Translations under genes and position numbers: made by a program
Part shown: in pieces, positions 50,694 through 52,154 of the stretch
How positions within the stretch are numbered: position 1 is the stretch's first letter
Layout: every line of letters begins with the position of its first letter
Notes under the pieces: model-generated
Told to the model about the DNA's origin: nothing
Seen by the model: the letters and a program-made list of their open reading frames with translations, nothing else
Databases searched by the model: none
Assembly (NCBI GenBank): GCA_948473115.1
Contig: CAOKWI010000026.1
Coordinates: 1 to 52,154, forward strand
DNA length: 52,154 bases
DNA from: an uncultured Lachnospiraceae bacterium
GTDB taxonomy: Bacteria > Bacillota > Clostridia > Lachnospirales > Lachnospiraceae
Reading direction: 5' to 3'

Positions 50694-51659
50694 TTATTTT
50701 TTTGTTACAGCCGAGCCGTTACCTTTTTCCTTCATGCGGTTAAATACATTCGCCAGGATGGCGCCTGAGATATTATGCCATACCGAGAAAATAGCGCCGG
50801 GAACCGTGGCCATGGCCAGATCCGGAAACGCCGTGCCCGCCAGGGAGGTTGCCAGTCCGGAATTCTGCATGCCGACTTCTATGGACATGGCCTTCTTCTT
50901 GGCCAGAGGTGCTTTCATGAGCATGCCGACGCCATAACCGCAGGCATAGCCCAGAAGATTGTGCAGGATCACAATCACAAAAACGATGATACCCGTGGAC
51001 AGGATTTTCTCCGCGTTATGAGACACCACCGCGGCAACGATCATGGTAATGGCGATAACGGATATCATGGGAAGGATATTCGTTGCCTTCTGCGTATATT
51101 TCCCCCAGAACTTGTTGATTATGAATCCCAGAGCGATGGGAATGATTACCACCTTGATAATGGACAGGAACATGCTCAGCACATCCACTGTGATGGATGT
51201 TCTCAGAAGCAGATATGTAATCGCCGGTGTCAGCAGGGGTGCAAGCAGCGTATTCACACTGGTCATTCCAACGGACAGCGCCACATCTCCTTTGCCCAGG
51301 TAAGTCATAACATTGCTGGAAGTGCCGCCCGGGCAGGTTCCCACCAGGACAAGACCCGCCAGCAGCCCGGCCTCCAGACCGAAAATTTTACCCAGTGCGA
51401 AGGCAAGCAGGGGCATGATGGTAAACTGGGCAATACAGCCCACAATGATGTCCTTGGGTCTTGTGAGAACGATCTTAAAATCTTCAAGCTTCAGGGTAAG
51501 CCCCATCCCGAACATAACGATCATCAACAGGTAATTGACCCATGACGTCTGGATCCACAGACATGACTTCGGCACAAACAGCGCCAACGCGGCAATTACA
51601 AGCACAATAACAGCCATGTATTTGCCAAAGAAATCGCTGATCTTTTGTAATACTTTCAT
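50694..51659 (-). CDS. Bile acid:sodium symporter family transporter
   Basis: A 321-residue membrane protein with about ten hydrophobic helices, of the BASS (bile acid:sodium symporter) family. Diagnostic are LLMIVMFGMGLTLKLEDF near the N-terminus, GTCPGGTSSNVMTYLGKGDV, and SIEVGMQNSGLATSLA in the crossover-helix region. Bacterial members carry organic anions such as bile acids or pantoate-type compounds with sodium; the substrate here is not evident. The ATG at 51659 has AGAGGAGAATTGAAA before it. A longer open frame upstream lacks a ribosome binding site. Confidence 0.9.
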   Translation of the reverse strand: MKVLQKISDFFGKYMAVIVLVIAALALFVPKSCLWIQTSWVNYLLMIVMFGMGLTLKLEDFKIVLTRPKDIIVGCIAQFTIMPLLAFALGKIFGLEAGLLAGLVLVGTCPGGTSSNVMTYLGKGDVALSVGMTSVNTLLAPLLTPAITYLLLRTSITVDVLSMFLSIIKVVIIPIALGFIINKFWGKYTQKATNILPMISVIAITMIVAAVVSHNAEKILSTGIIVFVIVILHNLLGYACGYGVGMLMKAPLAKKKAMSIEVGMQNSGLATSLAGTAFPDLAMATVPGAIFSVWHNISGAILANVFNRMKEKGNGSAVTKK

Positions 51660-51764
51660 TTTCAATTCTCCTCTGTTCTTTTTTTCACTATTCACAATCC
51701 GGCCCGTGGGACCATAGACTGATCCCGGTCTCAAAATTCACCTTTGCGCTGCAGCCGCACAGGT

Positions 51765-51805
51765 AAAAAAAATCCTTGAAAACCGATACGTAACAGCTTT
51801 CAAGA
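51765..51805 (-). terminator. tRNA-Glu terminator
   Basis: On the minus strand CTTGAAA pairs with TTTCAAG across a long loop, followed by A/G and eight T. It lies about 35 nt after the tRNA 3' end. Confidence 0.7.
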
Positions 51806-51839
51806 ACTTTTCAGGGTTGGGCTATTCATTTGAATAGAG

Positions 51840-51911
51840 CAGCTGATAGGGGAATCGAACCCCTGTTTCCGCCGTGAGAGGGCGGCGTCTTAACCGCTTG
51901 ACCAATCAGCC
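51840..51911 (-). tRNA. tRNA-Glu (anticodon CUC)
   Basis: A full 72-nt cloverleaf on the minus strand. The acceptor stem is GGCTGAT/ATCAGCT with G1-U72 wobble. A D arm with AAGCGGTTAA loop is followed by an anticodon stem CCGCC/GGCGG with loop CTCTCAC (anticodon CTC, codon GAG). The T arm is AGGGG-TTCGATT-CCCCT. The discriminator is G and CCA is not encoded. It has its own promoter and terminator. Confidence 0.92.
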
Positions 51912-51942
51912 ATCACAAGTACCGCATCAGCAGTACTTGCTA

Positions 51943-51971
51943 AGTATAAAACATATTTTTCAAAAATGCAA
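51943..51971 (-). promoter_or_regulatory. tRNA-Glu promoter
   Basis: On the minus strand TTGCAT (51966-51971), 17 bp, then TATACT (51943-51948), about 30 nt upstream of the mature tRNA 5' end. Confidence 0.8.
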
Positions 51972-51994
51972 GTACTTTTTTAAAAAATTTGTTA

Positions 51995-52154
51995 ATTGTC
52001 GGTAACAGTTCAGCCCCGATCGTACCAGGCGGCTTGCTGGTGAGGACTTCTAGCTAAAGGGACGGCGGCGCCATGCTATCCTGTCCTATGCGGACGGGGC
52101 AACGCGGATCTGAACTAACTGCCTACAATAGAATCCTCGCTTCGCGAGTCTTCT
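51995..52154. other. GC-rich structured element at the window edge, unidentified
   Basis: No gene is visible. Long-range arms AGTTCAG (52007-52013)/CTGAACT (52110-52116) and CCCCG/CGGGG close a region with smaller hairpins such as CCAG/CTGG and GTCC/GGAC. A separate CTCGC/GCGAG hairpin with TTC loop (52135-52147) may start another palindromic element that runs out of the window. It could be a small RNA or an intergenic repeat. Confidence 0.35.

Overview
The window looks like a motile, Gram-positive Clostridia chromosome, most likely Lachnospiraceae. The reasons are a fla/che operon in Bacillus/Clostridia order, codY and topA next to it, FliY in place of a simple FliN, CheC and CheD, FlhF and FlhG, strong AGGAGG-type ribosome binding sites, and GC-rich palindromic intergenic repeats. 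Every gene I can support lies on the minus strand, so transcription runs from high to low coordinates.

Layout from right to left (direction of transcription): an unidentified palindromic element (51995-52154); a tRNA-Glu with promoter and terminator; a bile acid:sodium symporter family transporter; topA; codY; then one continuous motility locus: flgB-flgC-fliE-fliF-fliG-fliH-fliI-fliJ-motE/ylxF-like-fliK-flgD-(TIGR02530-type gene)-flgE-flbD/swrD-motA-motB-fliL-fliM-fliY-cheY-fliO-fliP-fliQ-fliR-flhB-flhA-flhF-flhG-pilZ/ycgR-cheB-cheA-cheW-cheC-cheD-(small membrane protein)-sigD-fapA-(102 aa)-swrB-like-mltG-like, followed by rpsB and tsf. This encodes nearly the whole hook-basal body, export gate, stator, C-ring, chemotaxis core and motility sigma factor. 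The promoters of codY and flgB both carry a CodY-box-like sequence in the -35/-10 spacer, which suggests nutrient control of motility and codY autoregulation.

After a clear terminator behind tsf comes an accessory zone where pyrH and frr would usually follow. It starts with small genes of unknown function (79 aa, 197 aa, 119 aa with an upstream in-frame amber codon, and a 48 aa membrane peptide). It ends in a strikingly AT-rich five-gene cassette (283-6389): a calcineurin-like metallophosphoesterase, an all-helical protein, two P-loop GTPases with DLSGE switch motifs, and a protein with a GAP1-N1-type N-terminus. This matches the family make-up of the GTPase-centred conflict systems predicted by comparative genomics. 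One GTPase is split by a frameshift at a run of ten A residues.

The motility locus also carries unusual features: multi-hairpin intergenic elements, two of them sharing a fold with compensatory changes; a 42-bp tandem repeat in the SwrB-like gene; a Met/Asn-rich repeat linker in FliY; an acidic Gly/Ser/Glu tail on FlgD; and 43-bp direct repeats with dyads in the rpsB-tsf spacer.
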